NCBI RefSeq assembly: GCF_009830285.1 | Contig: NZ_WUQX01000001.1 | Location: forward strand, 2,046,501 to 2,110,500 | Direction of reading: 5' to 3' | Source: Sporofaciens musculi | GTDB taxonomy: Bacteria > Bacillota > Clostridia > Lachnospirales > Lachnospiraceae | Length of the DNA stretch: 64,000 bases | Shown here: in pieces, positions 53,728-62,879 of the stretch | Numbering within the stretch: position 1 is the stretch's first letter | Layout: each line of letters opens with the position of its first letter | Made by a program: the position numbers and the translations under genes | Notes under the pieces: generated by a model | What the model was told of the DNA's origin: nothing | Database searches by the model: none | Seen by the model: the letters and a program-made list of their open reading frames with translations, nothing else

Positions 53728-55572
53728 ATGGCATGGTATGATGAGGCAGTATTTTATCACATTTATCCGTTGGGGCTTACGGGCGCGCCGAAGCAGAATA
53801 CCTACGGGGAGCCGAAGCACCGTCTAAACACCTTGTTGCCGTGGATTGCTCATATTAAGGATATTGGATGTAATGCAATTTATATTGGTCCCTTGTTTGA
53901 ATCAGTGGGCCATGGATATGAGACTACGGATTACAAGAAGCTGGATAGCCGTCTTGGAACCAATGAGGATTTGACCGCGTTTGTTAAGGAGTGCCACAGG
54001 CAGGGAGTGAAGGTCATTTTCGACGGAGTGTTCAACCATACGGGACGGGATTTTTTTGCGTTTCAGGATATCAAGAAGAACAGAGAGAATTCTCGCTACA
54101 AGGATTGGTATCGAAACGTGAATTTTTGGGGAAATAATGAGTTTAACGATGGGTTTTCCTACGAGAACTGGGGAGGCTACGATCTTCTTGCGAAGCTGAA
54201 CCAGCAGAATCAGGAGGTACGGAATTATATTGGGGATGTAATCCGCTTCTGGGTAAAAGAATTCGACGTGGATGGAATCCGTCTGGATGCGGCAGATGTG
54301 CTGGATTTTGAATATATGAAGGAGCTTCGACGGGTGGCCAATGAGGTGAAGCCTGATTTCTGGCTGATGGGAGAGGTGATACATGGAGATTACAACCGCT
54401 GGGTGAATGAGGGGACACTACATTCTGTTACCAATTATCATTTGCACAAGGCTCTGTATTCGGGCCATAACGACCACAATTATTTTGAGATTGCCCATAC
54501 GGTGAAGCGTCTTTACGGCATGGGGGGAAACCGTCCAGATGGACTTAAGCTCTATAATTTTGTAGACAACCATGATGTGGAGAGAATTTATACGAAGCTT
54601 ATCCAGAAGGCCCATTTTGCACCGGTGCACGTCCTGTTATATACCCTTCCGGGAGTTCCGTCTATCTATTACGGCTCAGAGTTTGGGATTGAAGGGCGCA
54701 AGGAGAAGCACTCTGACGATTCCTTAAGACCTGCGCTGTCTTTTGATGAGTATGAACATGCCAGGGAGGAGAATCCATATACCAGGCTGATTGGAGCCCT
54801 TGGGAAGGTACGCCAGAGTACGCCTGCCCTCTCCTACGGGGATTATAAAGAGTTGACGCTGACGAACCGGCAGTACGCATTTTCCAGAGACTATGAGGGA
54901 GAATCAGTAATCGTTACAGTCAATAATGACGACAACGACTTTACCATGAATCTTCCGGCGGGAGACGCAGCGGCCTATGTAGGAGCGCTGTCAGGAGAAA
55001 AGGTGGATGTGAACAGCGGCCGTATTTCGGTCAGTGTGAAGGCCAATTCCGGTGAGATTTGGATTCCCTTATCCAAGGGACAGGCTTTGAATGCGGGTGT
55101 TATGGCTGATTTAGGCAAGGTTGATGCCGATGCAAAGGTAGAGGCTGTCGAGAAGGCCACAGAGAAGGTGGGAAAATCATCAGCAGGAACAGCCAAGCGG
55201 ATTGTGACTGATGAGAATGCCAACGCTGCGGTGGAGATTGTAGACGAGAAGGTGGCAGAGGTCATGATGGAGTCTGTGGAGGAGAAGAAGGCGAAGCTGG
55301 AATCTAGGGATACCTTGGACGCTGTGGCTGAGAAGATGATTGATGAGGCTATGGAGAACCTTGCACAGTCTGACGCTGCTCAGAAGAAGCCGAAGGAAGA
55401 TAAAAGGGAATGCTGCCAGGAGGCTTTTGAGAAGGGAAGGATTACAGGGCTTCAGGAGGCGATTCTTGCCATGATGGAGAAGAACGGTCCGGTTACAGAC
55501 CAGATGAAGAAAGACGTCATGGATAATGTGTACCATGATTCCCTGATTAACTGGATTAAGAGTTTTCGGTGA
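53728..55572 (+). CDS. GH13 alpha-amylase-family enzyme with a helical C-terminal extension
   Basis: A 614-residue cytoplasmic enzyme (no signal peptide). GH13 barrel motifs: VIFDGVFNHTGRDF, nucleophile region DVDGIRLDAAD near residue 186, acid/base Glu in WLMGEVIHG near 216 and FVDNHDVER near 282. A short all-beta domain follows (about 370-450). Residues about 455-615 form an Ala/Glu/Lys-rich helical extension ending FEKGRITGLQEAILAMMEKN and then HDSLINWIKSFR, not usual for cyclomaltodextrinase-like GH13 proteins. The substrate is probably a malto-oligosaccharide. The start follows TTTAGGAGGTACGGATAACG. Confidence 0.9.
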   Translation: MAWYDEAVFYHIYPLGLTGAPKQNTYGEPKHRLNTLLPWIAHIKDIGCNAIYIGPLFESVGHGYETTDYKKLDSRLGTNEDLTAFVKECHRQGVKVIFDGVFNHTGRDFFAFQDIKKNRENSRYKDWYRNVNFWGNNEFNDGFSYENWGGYDLLAKLNQQNQEVRNYIGDVIRFWVKEFDVDGIRLDAADVLDFEYMKELRRVANEVKPDFWLMGEVIHGDYNRWVNEGTLHSVTNYHLHKALYSGHNDHNYFEIAHTVKRLYGMGGNRPDGLKLYNFVDNHDVERIYTKLIQKAHFAPVHVLLYTLPGVPSIYYGSEFGIEGRKEKHSDDSLRPALSFDEYEHAREENPYTRLIGALGKVRQSTPALSYGDYKELTLTNRQYAFSRDYEGESVIVTVNNDDNDFTMNLPAGDAAAYVGALSGEKVDVNSGRISVSVKANSGEIWIPLSKGQALNAGVMADLGKVDADAKVEAVEKATEKVGKSSAGTAKRIVTDENANAAVEIVDEKVAEVMMESVEEKKAKLESRDTLDAVAEKMIDEAMENLAQSDAAQKKPKEDKRECCQEAFEKGRITGLQEAILAMMEKNGPVTDQMKKDVMDNVYHDSLINWIKSFR

Positions 55573-55610
55573 TTGTTTTTTTAAGGATTCTATGTTATAT
55601 TAGATGCATT

Positions 55611-55977
55611 GCAAGTAAGACAGGTAATCGCGTCTGTAAATGACAAGTCCTAAAGGCTGTCAGGCCGAAAGGCAGCAGATGAGGAAAGTCCGGGCTTCAC
55701 AGGGCAGGATGCCGGATAACGTCCGGTGGAGGCGACTCCAAGGAAAGTGCAACAGAAATGAACCGCCATGTATATGGTAAGGGTGGAAGGGCAGTGTAAG
55801 AGACTACCGCCCTGCTGGTAACAGTGGGGGCACATGTAAACCCCATCCGAAGCAAGACCGGAAAAAGACAATGTGGCGGCCCGTCACGTCTTAGGTAGGT
55901 TGCTTGACCCCGCCGGTAACGGCGGGGCTAGATAGATGATTACCCAACGACATAACCCGGCTTATCGTCTTGCTTGC
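55611..55977 (+). ncRNA. rnpB: RNase P RNA
   Basis: The ends pair as the P1 stem (GCAAGTAAGAC with GTCTTGCTTGC). The universal blocks are present: GAGGAAAGTCCGGGCT near the 5' part, ACAGAAATGAACCGCC, GGTAAGGGTGGAA, and ATAGATGATTACCC with ACATAACCCGGCTTAT near the 3' end. The RNA trims tRNA 5' ends with the RnpA protein. It looks like the ancestral type A architecture, though I did not fold it. Confidence 0.95.
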
Positions 55978-56008
55978 AGCATTAATTAATAAAATATAAG
56001 TCTGGTTA

Positions 56009-56455
56009 TTATTTTAATTTACCGTGATACTTTTCTTCACAGTATTTGCAGCGATAGATCTCTTTGTCTGGGTCAGTCAGTACGAATACGTGATCTAACC
56101 CCTGCTCGATGGAGGTGATGCACCTTGGATTCTTGCAGCGGATAATATTGGTAATCTCCTTCGGGAGATGCAGGCACTTCTTTGCCACAATCTTGGAATC
56201 TTTGATGAGATTAATGGTAATATTGTGATCAATAAATCCCAGAACATCCAAATCAATAAAATCAATGGGGCACTCGATCTTCATGATATCTTTCTTGCCC
56301 ATCTTGTTGCTCTTGGCATTCTTGATAATGGCAACGCAGCAGTCTAATTTGTCCAGATGGAGATACTTGTAGATGTCCATGCTGCGGCCTGCCTGTATAT
56401 GGTCTAATACGAAACCTTCCTCGATACGTCCTACATTCAGTGTATTTTTCAACAT
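56009..56455 (-). CDS. pyrI: aspartate carbamoyltransferase regulatory chain
   Basis: A 148-residue protein. The N-terminal allosteric domain has GFVLDHIQAGRSMDIYKYL, which in the family binds CTP/ATP; the C-terminal zinc domain has Cys in RCKNPRCITS and RCKYCEEKYHG (four zinc-binding Cys). It allows feedback control of PyrB. It begins 12 bases after the pyrB stop, with a ribosome site GGAGGGAAGATC, and so is co-transcribed. Confidence 0.95.
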   Translation of the reverse strand: MLKNTLNVGRIEEGFVLDHIQAGRSMDIYKYLHLDKLDCCVAIIKNAKSNKMGKKDIMKIECPIDFIDLDVLGFIDHNITINLIKDSKIVAKKCLHLPKEITNIIRCKNPRCITSIEQGLDHVFVLTDPDKEIYRCKYCEEKYHGKLK

Positions 56456-56466
56456 GATCTTCCCTC

Positions 56467-57384
56467 CTACACTTCGATATTAAGCAGCGTCAGAATGAGC
56501 GCCATCCGAATATAGACGCCGTACTTAGTCTGTTTGAAATAAGCCGCCCTGGGGTCGTTGTCTACCTCAACAGAAATCTCGTTGACACGCGGAAGCGGGT
56601 GAAGGACATACATATCCTTAGGAGCCAGCTCCATTTTCTTGGAGTCTAAGATGTAGAAATCCTTCATACGCACGTAGTCTTCCTCGTTGAAGAAGCGCTC
56701 CTTCTGTACGCGGGTCATGTAGAGCAGATCCAGCTTCGGCAGCGCATCCTCAAGACGAACAACTTCTTTGTACGGGATATTCCCCTTATCCAGTACATCA
56801 AAGCGCATGTAGCCGGGAAGCCTTAATTCTTCCGGAGAGATTAAGATGAACTTAATCCCTGAGTATCTCACCAGGGCGTGGATCAATGAATGGACGGTAC
56901 GACCAAATTTCAAATCCCCGCACAGACCGATAACCATGTTGTCCAGACGGCCTTTTAAGTTGCGGATTGTAAGTAAGTCAGTCAATGTCTGGGTTGGGTG
57001 CTGGTGCCCTCCGTCTCCGGCGTTAATTACCGGAATAGACGAATGCTGGCAGGCAACCATGGGCGCGCCTTCTTTGGGATGGCGCATAGCACAGATATCC
57101 GCATAACAGGAAACGGTGCGGATGGTGTCGGAAACGCTCTCCCCTTTGGCGGCAGAGCTGGACTCTGCGGATGAGAATCCAAGGACGCTTCCGCCTAAGT
57201 TCAGCATTGCGGCCTCATGGCTCAGTCTTGTCCGTGTGCTTGGCTCATAGAAAAGGGTTGCCAGCTTCTTCCCCTGGCAGGCATGGGCGTACTTGGCTGG
57301 GTTGGCTTCAATGTCAACGGCCAGGTTCATCAGTCGATCCAATTCTTCTACGGAAAAATCAAGCGGACTCATTAAGTGTCTCAT
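56467..57384 (-). CDS. pyrB: aspartate carbamoyltransferase catalytic chain
   Basis: A 305-residue enzyme for the first committed step of pyrimidine synthesis. [16 protein letters not shown] binds carbamoyl phosphate; [36 protein letters not shown] and HPLPRVNEI are conserved blocks. I chose the ATG at 57384 because AAGGAGGTTTTT lies before it; an ATG 54 bases upstream has no ribosome site. With pyrI it forms the holoenzyme (2 trimers, 3 dimers) known from enteric bacteria. Confidence 0.96.
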   Translation of the reverse strand: MRHLMSPLDFSVEELDRLMNLAVDIEANPAKYAHACQGKKLATLFYEPSTRTRLSHEAAMLNLGGSVLGFSSAESSSAAKGESVSDTIRTVSCYADICAMRHPKEGAPMVACQHSSIPVINAGDGGHQHPTQTLTDLLTIRNLKGRLDNMVIGLCGDLKFGRTVHSLIHALVRYSGIKFILISPEELRLPGYMRFDVLDKGNIPYKEVVRLEDALPKLDLLYMTRVQKERFFNEEDYVRMKDFYILDSKKMELAPKDMYVLHPLPRVNEISVEVDNDPRAAYFKQTKYGVYIRMALILTLLNIEV

Positions 57385-57442
57385 AAAAACCTCCTTATGA
57401 TGTAAATGAAAAATATAAAAATGTATGTATATCATCAACGGC

Positions 57443-57470
57443 TTCGGCCCTTGGCCATAACCGCGTGATG
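57443..57470 (-). promoter_or_regulatory. hairpin between the U-rich leader frame and pyrB
   Basis: On the minus strand CGGTTATGGCCAAGGGCC and GAAGCCG fold into a stem (CGGTT-GGCC / GGCC-AGCCG). It starts right after the stop codon of the leader reading frame. U-runs (TTTTTATATTTTT) follow about 15 bases later. It could act as an attenuator. Confidence 0.4.
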
Positions 57471-57740
57471 TCAGGTAAGTGGGGCGTCTGCCGCCTGTAG
57501 AGTATGATTCTGATGAAAATATAATATTGAAAATATATCAATGAAAATAGTGAGTATTTGTAAATATGAATGTTTGAATGAATAGAGCAAGAAAGGAAGA
57601 ATATGAATTAACTTAAATAAAAAATTATCAATAAGAAACGAAATGAATATAACCAGCCATCCATATAAAATATGAATGATAAAGCACGGCTTGTCTATAT
57701 AGAGGCAGTCTGCGCTGCTGTTACATTCTTGGATATTCAT
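57471..57740 (-). CDS. U-rich leader reading frame upstream of pyrB
   Basis: An 89-codon frame with a strong ribosome site (GGGAGGACAAGGC before ATG). The mRNA is very rich in U, so most codons give Phe, Leu, Ile or Tyr and the product looks like a hydrophobic peptide. It ends at a hairpin just before pyrB. This resembles the pyrL leader of enteric pyrBI, where UTP-dependent pausing in a U-rich frame controls termination. It could also be a small membrane protein. I favour a leader role, without proof. Confidence 0.45.
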   Translation of the reverse strand: MNIQECNSSADCLYIDKPCFIIHILYGWLVIFISFLIDNFLFKLIHILPFLLYSFKHSYLQILTIFIDIFSILYFHQNHTLQAADAPLT

Positions 57741-57756
57741 GCCTTGTCCTCCCTAC

Positions 57757-57803
57757 TTGAAAATCTTTCATATTATAATATAACAAATAGGAAAGATTTT
57801 CAA
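57757..57803 (-). promoter_or_regulatory. promoter of the pyr leader inside a 13-bp inverted repeat
   Basis: TTGAAAATCTTTC (57757-57769) and GAAAGATTTTCAA (57791-57803) are exact inverse copies 21 bases apart. On the minus strand the right arm supplies TTGAAA, followed after 17 bases by TATTAT (57775-57780). The left arm then lies downstream of the -10, so a dimeric or looping repressor could use both arms. Confidence 0.55.
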
Positions 57804-58183
57804 TGTTTTATGAGGATTTTTTCAAACAATAATCCAGCGCCGAACCAAAGGGGCGCGTAATCCAGGCGAATTAAGCCTCTGATATTCAAGGGGGCTTCGC
57901 TGTAGTCCCAGGGGCATGCATCAAATTTTTTCAGGAAAGAGCCGGTCAAATATTCGCCGCAGAAAATGCAGCAGGTGTATACGCCTCCTCGCAAAAACAG
58001 GCTTTTTCCCTTGAGCAGCCGGCAGACGGGCGCCAAAAAGCTTGCCATGCCGTAGATAGGGAACATCCAGATGGAAGTGTTCCCTGTTAGTTTTGGGTTT
58101 TCGTCCTGCAGGGAGTGAAGTCCTGTGAAAAGGATTTCCATGCACCATCCTGTGGTCCCGCAGGTTAGGAAATTATGCTTCAT
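57800..58183 (-). CDS. putative ABC transporter permease-like membrane protein (CmpB, PF06541 type)
   Basis: A 127-residue membrane protein with about four short hydrophobic segments. The ending CPWDYSEAPLNIRGLIRLDY, then PLWFGAGLLFE, is characteristic of the ABC_trans_CmpB family, whose function is not known despite the name. The N-terminus has the segment GNTSIWMFPIYGMASFLAPV. Its stop overlaps the inverted repeat that carries the pyr leader promoter. Start context is weak (CTAACCTGCGG region upstream), so the true start is not certain. Confidence 0.65.
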   Translation of the reverse strand: MKHNFLTCGTTGWCMEILFTGLHSLQDENPKLTGNTSIWMFPIYGMASFLAPVCRLLKGKSLFLRGGVYTCCIFCGEYLTGSFLKKFDACPWDYSEAPLNIRGLIRLDYAPLWFGAGLLFEKILIKH

Positions 58184-58345
58184 AGAATTAAGTATGGCAA
58201 AGGAATGTGGATTTTATACAGAAAATATATTATAATACCTTATAGTTACACCCAGGGGGGGATGCTGTAACGGTTTATCTTGGGGCAGGCGGTCTTCTTC
58301 TTTGAAGACTTAATTTACAAAAATAAAAATCAAGGAGAAAATAAT

Positions 58346-59476
58346 ATGGCAACATTGGCGGAATTAAGGGTACAGATAGATGCGGTAGATGACGAGCTTG
58401 TAAGGCTGTTTGAGGAAAGAGTGCGTTTAGGCGGCCAGGTGGGGGATTATAAGATTCAGAACGGAATGAAGATATTTGACCGTCAAAGAGAGCGGGAGAA
58501 GCTTAAGGATGTGGCAGAAAAGGCAAGTACAGAGTTTAACAAGAAAGGTGTGCAGGAATTATTTGAACAGTTGATGGCAATGAGCCGGAAGGTTCAGTAC
58601 CAAAAGCTTGTGGAGGCGGGAGCCCTTGGGCGCCTGCCCTTTATCGGAGTAAAGGAGTTGGATACCCAGAATGCAAGAGTGGTATTTCCTGGGACAGAAG
58701 GGGCCTACAGCCAGGCAGCGATGGAGTATTATTTCGGTGAGAAATGCAACAGCTTCTATGTCCGAACATTTCGGGATGCCATGGAGTCCATTGAGGAGGG
58801 GGCGGCAGATTTTGCTGTGCTTCCCATTGAGAATTCAACGGCGGGGGCTGTGGACGAAATGTACGACCTTTTGGTTGAATTTGAAAATTATATCGTGGGG
58901 GAGACGATTATTCCCATTACTCATACGTTGGCGGGGCTTCCTGGAACAGAGCTTTCGGACATAGAGCGCGTGTATTCCAAGGGGGTTGCGTTGATGCAGG
59001 CGTCCCGTTTTCTGGACGAGCATAGCGGATGGCAGCAGATTAGCGTGGCGAATACGGCGATTGCAGCAAAGAAGATTATGGAGGATAAGGATAAGAGTCA
59101 GGCGGCAGTCTGCAGCGCCAATGCTGCGAAGATTCACGGGCTTGAGGTGCTTGTTGATAATATTAATGATGATCCCAATAATTCCACTCGTTTTATCGTG
59201 GTGACAAACCAGAAGATTTTTCATAAGGACGCCAAGAAAATCAGCATTTGCTTTGAGGTGCCCCATGAGAGCGGTTCTTTATATCACCTGCTGTCTCACT
59301 TTATTTACAATGATCTGAATATGACAAAGATTGAGTCAAGGCCAGTGGAGGGGAGAAACTGGGAGTATCGGTTTTTTGTGGATTTTGAGGGGAATCTTGC
59401 AGAACCGGCGGTAAAGAATGCGATTCGCGGGCTTAGGGAGGAGAGCAGGAGCCTGCGGATACTTGGGAACTACTAA
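58346..59476 (+). CDS. pheA: bifunctional chorismate mutase / prephenate dehydratase
   Basis: A 376-residue P-protein for phenylalanine synthesis. Residues 1-90: AroQ chorismate mutase (LRVQIDAVDDELVRLFEERV, FDRQREREKL). Residues about 108-285: prephenate dehydratase (FPGTEGAYSQAAMEYYFGEK, LPIENSTAGAVDEMYDLL, NNSTRFIVV). Residues about 295-376: ACT domain (ESGSLYHLLSHFI, KIESRPVEGRNWEY) that binds Phe for feedback. I chose the ATG at 58346 after CAAGGAGAAAATAAT. The upstream 65 bases are in frame and include TTC-TTC-TTT inside a small hairpin. No other aro genes adjoin. Confidence 0.95.
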   Translation: MATLAELRVQIDAVDDELVRLFEERVRLGGQVGDYKIQNGMKIFDRQREREKLKDVAEKASTEFNKKGVQELFEQLMAMSRKVQYQKLVEAGALGRLPFIGVKELDTQNARVVFPGTEGAYSQAAMEYYFGEKCNSFYVRTFRDAMESIEEGAADFAVLPIENSTAGAVDEMYDLLVEFENYIVGETIIPITHTLAGLPGTELSDIERVYSKGVALMQASRFLDEHSGWQQISVANTAIAAKKIMEDKDKSQAAVCSANAAKIHGLEVLVDNINDDPNNSTRFIVVTNQKIFHKDAKKISICFEVPHESGSLYHLLSHFIYNDLNMTKIESRPVEGRNWEYRFFVDFEGNLAEPAVKNAIRGLREESRSLRILGNY

Positions 59477-59500
59477 TATGTTGTGTTTAGGAGTGAGTAA

Positions 59501-60796
59501 ATGAGAATCAATGAATTAATCTTATATAAGCATATGGAGGAAGGAAAGCTGCTTTGGGATATGACCTTTCTTATGGAGAATTATGACAATACTTATTATA
59601 ATTCTGAGGATTTAAAGGGGCTATTGTTTGACTGTGTAAATGAGCTTCTGGAGATGGGGGTCAGCCATGGGTTTGAGGGAAATCTATGGCATAATTATCT
59701 GACCTATCTTCTGGCCAGCCATGAGAATGCTTATAGTACCTCCTGCGAGATTGTGGGTCAGGTGTCAGGCAGCATCAATGAGATTGCAGAGCATGATTTC
59801 GGGATTTTCAAGGAATTGTTTGACTATGATTTCGGGGAAATGAAGGATGCGCTTAAGGCTGGGTGTATGTCTGTGCTTCTTGACTATCGGGGAATGGAGG
59901 GACACGGGAAGGTGTTTAACAAAAGGCTTCGGGATAGAATCTGTGATTTAAGCAAGAACCTAGCGGACACAGAGGATGCTAGGGAGTTTAAGGATACTCT
60001 GACTCAGTTTTACAAGGAATTTGGCGTGGGAAAGCTGGGGCTTCACAAAGCGTTTCGGGTAGAGCATGGGGACGGTATGGCCAGGATTGTTCCGATTACG
60101 AAGATTGCCCATGTGCATCTTGACGACTTGGTTGGGTATGAGATTGCCAAGGAGAAGCTGATTGCCAATACGGAGGCGTTTGTGGCGGGAAGAAGGGCAA
60201 ATAACTGCCTTTTGTTCGGTGATGCCGGAACAGGGAAATCCTCCTCCATTAAGGCGGTTTTGAATCAATATTATGATAAAGGGCTTCGCATGATTGAGGT
60301 ATATAAGCACCAGTTTCAGGACCTGAATGATATTATTTCCCAGATTAAGAATCGCAATTACAAGTTTATTATCTATATGGATGATCTTTCCTTTGAGGAA
60401 TTTGAGATAGAATATAAGTATCTGAAGGCTGTGATTGAGGGCGGATTGGAGAGGAAGCCGGATAATATCTTAATCTACGCCACGTCCAACCGAAGACATC
60501 TGGTTCGTGAGACTTTTCGAGATAAGGCGGATCGAGACGAGGAGCTGCATACCAATGATACGGTGCAGGAGAAGCTGTCTTTAGTGGCAAGGTTTGGAGT
60601 GACCATTTATTTCGGAAAGCCGGAGAAGAAGGAGTTTCAGGAGATTGTGCGGCAGCTTGCCAGGCGAAACGGGATTGAGATGCCAGAGGATGAGCTTTTG
60701 CTTGAGGCAAATAAGTGGGAGTTAAGCCATGGCGGGCTGTCGGGGAGAACGGCGCAGCAGTTTATTGATTTTCTTATGGGGAGGAGGGAGGTTTGA
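59501..60796 (+). CDS. DUF815 family AAA+ ATPase
   Basis: A 431-residue protein. Residues about 1-180 form a helical N-terminal domain. The DUF815 ATPase core follows: HLDDLVGYEIAKEKLIANTE, Walker A GDAGTGKSS near residue 241, Walker B IIYMDDLSFEEFE near 292, and YATSNRRHLVRETF with the sensor residues. The C-terminal lid includes ANKWELSHGGLSGRTAQQFI. The family is widespread and uncharacterised. The start follows TTTAGGAGTGAGTAA. It probably shares the pheA transcript (24-base gap). Confidence 0.9.
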   Translation: MRINELILYKHMEEGKLLWDMTFLMENYDNTYYNSEDLKGLLFDCVNELLEMGVSHGFEGNLWHNYLTYLLASHENAYSTSCEIVGQVSGSINEIAEHDFGIFKELFDYDFGEMKDALKAGCMSVLLDYRGMEGHGKVFNKRLRDRICDLSKNLADTEDAREFKDTLTQFYKEFGVGKLGLHKAFRVEHGDGMARIVPITKIAHVHLDDLVGYEIAKEKLIANTEAFVAGRRANNCLLFGDAGTGKSSSIKAVLNQYYDKGLRMIEVYKHQFQDLNDIISQIKNRNYKFIIYMDDLSFEEFEIEYKYLKAVIEGGLERKPDNILIYATSNRRHLVRETFRDKADRDEELHTNDTVQEKLSLVARFGVTIYFGKPEKKEFQEIVRQLARRNGIEMPEDELLLEANKWELSHGGLSGRTAQQFIDFLMGRREV

Positions 60797-61020
60797 GCCT
60801 CTCTTAATCAATTATCCTATATTTGAGAAAATATTTACATAAAGATGTTCCAATAGTATAATTAATTCATATTTTATTATAGAAGGTTTTAACAATATAT
60901 AAATTTAAACGAATAATTCATATCAGAAACGGTTTTATGTGATAATTGCCACATGGAAATTAAATGACGTTATAATGGTTTAGGTCAATATGTCCCAAAT
61001 CCGGTACAGGCATAAAGTAG
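60797..61020. other. AT-rich non-coding stretch
   Basis: No gene is seen. TTGCCA (about 60947) and TATAAT (about 60972) are 19 bases apart and may be a weak promoter for the decayed region beyond. GC content falls sharply after the DUF815 gene. Confidence 0.4.
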
Positions 61021-61275
61021 AACAGGGAATATCATTCTAAAAAAATTAATAATTTTTATAGAAATTGTAATTTAGAGGATGATGATGAATGTGTGGTTAC
61101 ATGTATATATCCGTCTATATGGGAAGATAAGAATAAAACAATAGAAATTATTATTGCCAATGAATCAAATAATGTAATTGGTGCTAGAAGTAAAGTAAAT
61201 AATATTGACATAGAAGACTATAAATTATCTCTTAAAACTTTATGTGAATCAATAAAAATAAGAAAAACACACTGA
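61021..61275 (+). pseudogene. reading-frame remnant of unknown origin
   Basis: An open frame without a proper start (a GTG lies at 61093, no ribosome site). It reads EDDDECVVTCIYPSIWEDKN and ends in TGA at 61275. It is AT-rich like the PEP-enzyme remnant that follows after 4 bases, and may be the preceding part of the same decayed gene or operon. No family is recognised. Confidence 0.4.
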
Positions 61276-61279
61276 CAAT

Positions 61280-62171
61280 TTGATTGATATCAAGAATTTG
61301 AATGTAATCGAAACTAAAGATGGTGTTCCAATAAAGTTATTTGCGACAGTTAAAAATAAATCAAATGCTATTTATGCAAATCAAGTTGGGATTAAATCGG
61401 CAGGTCTTATAAGTACAGAGTTTTTTCAGCCAATAGATTCTTTTGAAAAATCGTATGCAGAGTCTAAGGGATATTTGTGAATATTTTAATGATGGTGTCT
61501 CAGCAATACGGTTATTTGATTATGATCAAAATAAAAGTTACTTTTTTGAAAATAATAAATTTGAAAGGGGAATAAGAGCATATGAAAGTAAAAAGGTTCG
61601 ACAAATAATAGATGCTCAATTGAAAGGGTGTGTATATTTAAGTAAAAATTATTCTATAGAAATTGTAATTCCATTTGTAACAAACATTCAAGATATAATT
61701 ACAATAAAAAATAAGTTAAAAGAATATGATAGTAATATTCCTGTATGTGTGATGATAGAAAATCCTGCATCATATTTATCAGTGAAAGAATTTGCTGAAT
61801 ATGTAAATTCTTTTTCTATTGGAACAAATGATCTTTTACAATATTTTTTTGCATGTGATAGAGATTCTATAAGTAAAGAAATAAATTATATAAATCCGTA
61901 TTCTAAAGCGTTAATAGATTTTTGGCAATTATATCCTTCAAATCTTCTTAATAAAACTAGAATATGTGGGCAGTTGCCTATTTATCCATACATGTTACAG
62001 ACATTAATACAATTAGGATTTAAAAATTTTTCTATTCCTTCACCAATGATACCTTTTGTTGCAAAAAAAATAAAAAATATATCACTTTGTCAAGAATTTA
62101 TTGCACATCTTAAAACTTTAACGAATGATGATGAAGTTAGAAATTATATAATAGCAACAATGTTAAAATAA
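61280..62171 (+). pseudogene. PEP-utilising enzyme (enzyme I-like) C-terminal fragment with a frameshift
   Basis: Two frames together resemble the TIM-barrel half of PTS enzyme I. The first (61280-61480) has TKDGVPIKLFATVKNKSN and AGLISTEFFQPIDSFEK. The second (from about 61460 to 62171, +1 frame) has VSAIRLFDYDQNKSYFF, PVCVMIENPASYL, the strongly diagnostic FSIGTNDLLQYFFACDRDS and a catalytic Cys region RICGQLPIYPYMLQ. The N-terminal His-bearing phosphorelay half is missing. The gene is decayed by truncation and a frameshift near 61470, in very AT-rich DNA suggesting horizontal origin. Confidence 0.78.
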
Positions 62172-62446
62172 TATGTACGTGGAAAATAGTATTTCACTTG
62201 TCAAATACAGAATACGCAGGGCGTGCGAGCTGTTGTCTGAGTATTTTAAAGAGAATGATGTATGAAATTATCAAACCATATGTTAAGAAAGCAACTTGGC
62301 GCGAAAATAAAGTTTATTATACAGAAAAAAATGCAGGAAACCACGGGGCTGTCTGAGAGGGCGGAGATTTGATTATCTTATAAACCATTACGATAAGATG
62401 TGACCTGGAAACAGAAGGGAGATGAACCCTGCTGTTTCCAAGAATT
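62172..62446 (+). other. intergenic region with two tiny overlapping frames
   Basis: A 30-codon frame (62173-62265, ending ACELLSEYFKENDV) overlaps by ATGA with a 36-codon frame (62262-62372, MKLSNHMLRKQLGAKIKFII at the start). This looks like the seam of two formerly larger coupled genes. Neither is recognised. They end before hicB, which lies on the other strand. Confidence 0.35.
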
Positions 62447-62851
62447 TCAGAACTTGATCTGCAATTTCTGCATAAGAGCCTCTTGTAAAACCTGAGAGAA
62501 ATTTATGCCAATGGACGTAGCTTCCTCGTTGAGCCATTCTGGAATACTAAGCGTTTTTTTAACAGATCGGGGGCTGGTTCTTTTTTTATATGCCAGTAGG
62601 TCGAATTCGATTACAACAAGGAAAGCATCTTTTTCGACGGTTATATCAGTAGGGTCTGATGGTTCTGGTAAGGCTTCGCTTTCAGCTTCGCGTGATGTGA
62701 GCGCTAGGCCGAGAGCATTGACAGCCATTTCATATGCTTGTGTCATATTGTCTCCCTCAGTAAGACATTCTGGAATATCTGGGAAGGTAATCCAGAAGCC
62801 TCCTTCCTCGGCTTTGTGAAAAATAGCGGGATAAAATACTAATCTATTCAT
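62447..62851 (-). CDS. hicB: HicB-family antitoxin
   Basis: A 134-residue protein. N-terminal HicB fold: YPAIFHKAEEGGFWITFPDI, then PECLTEGDNMTQAYEMAVNAL. C-terminal ribbon-helix-helix-like part: SIPEWLNEEATSIGINFSQV. It would bind HicA and the palindromic operator upstream. The start has the site ATGGAGGTATCTGC. It is the second gene of the pair, 28 bases after hicA. Confidence 0.93.
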   Translation of the reverse strand: MNRLVFYPAIFHKAEEGGFWITFPDIPECLTEGDNMTQAYEMAVNALGLALTSREAESEALPEPSDPTDITVEKDAFLVVIEFDLLAYKKRTSPRSVKKTLSIPEWLNEEATSIGINFSQVLQEALMQKLQIKF

Positions 62852-62879
62852 GCAGATACCTCCATTTTTAATGACAGAG

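Noticed and set aside
57471..57740. The hydrophobic frame before pyrB as an ordinary membrane protein gene
   Set aside because: Hydrophobicity follows from the extreme U content of the RNA; the position before pyrB and the hairpin at its stop favour a leader. Kept as a low-confidence entry.
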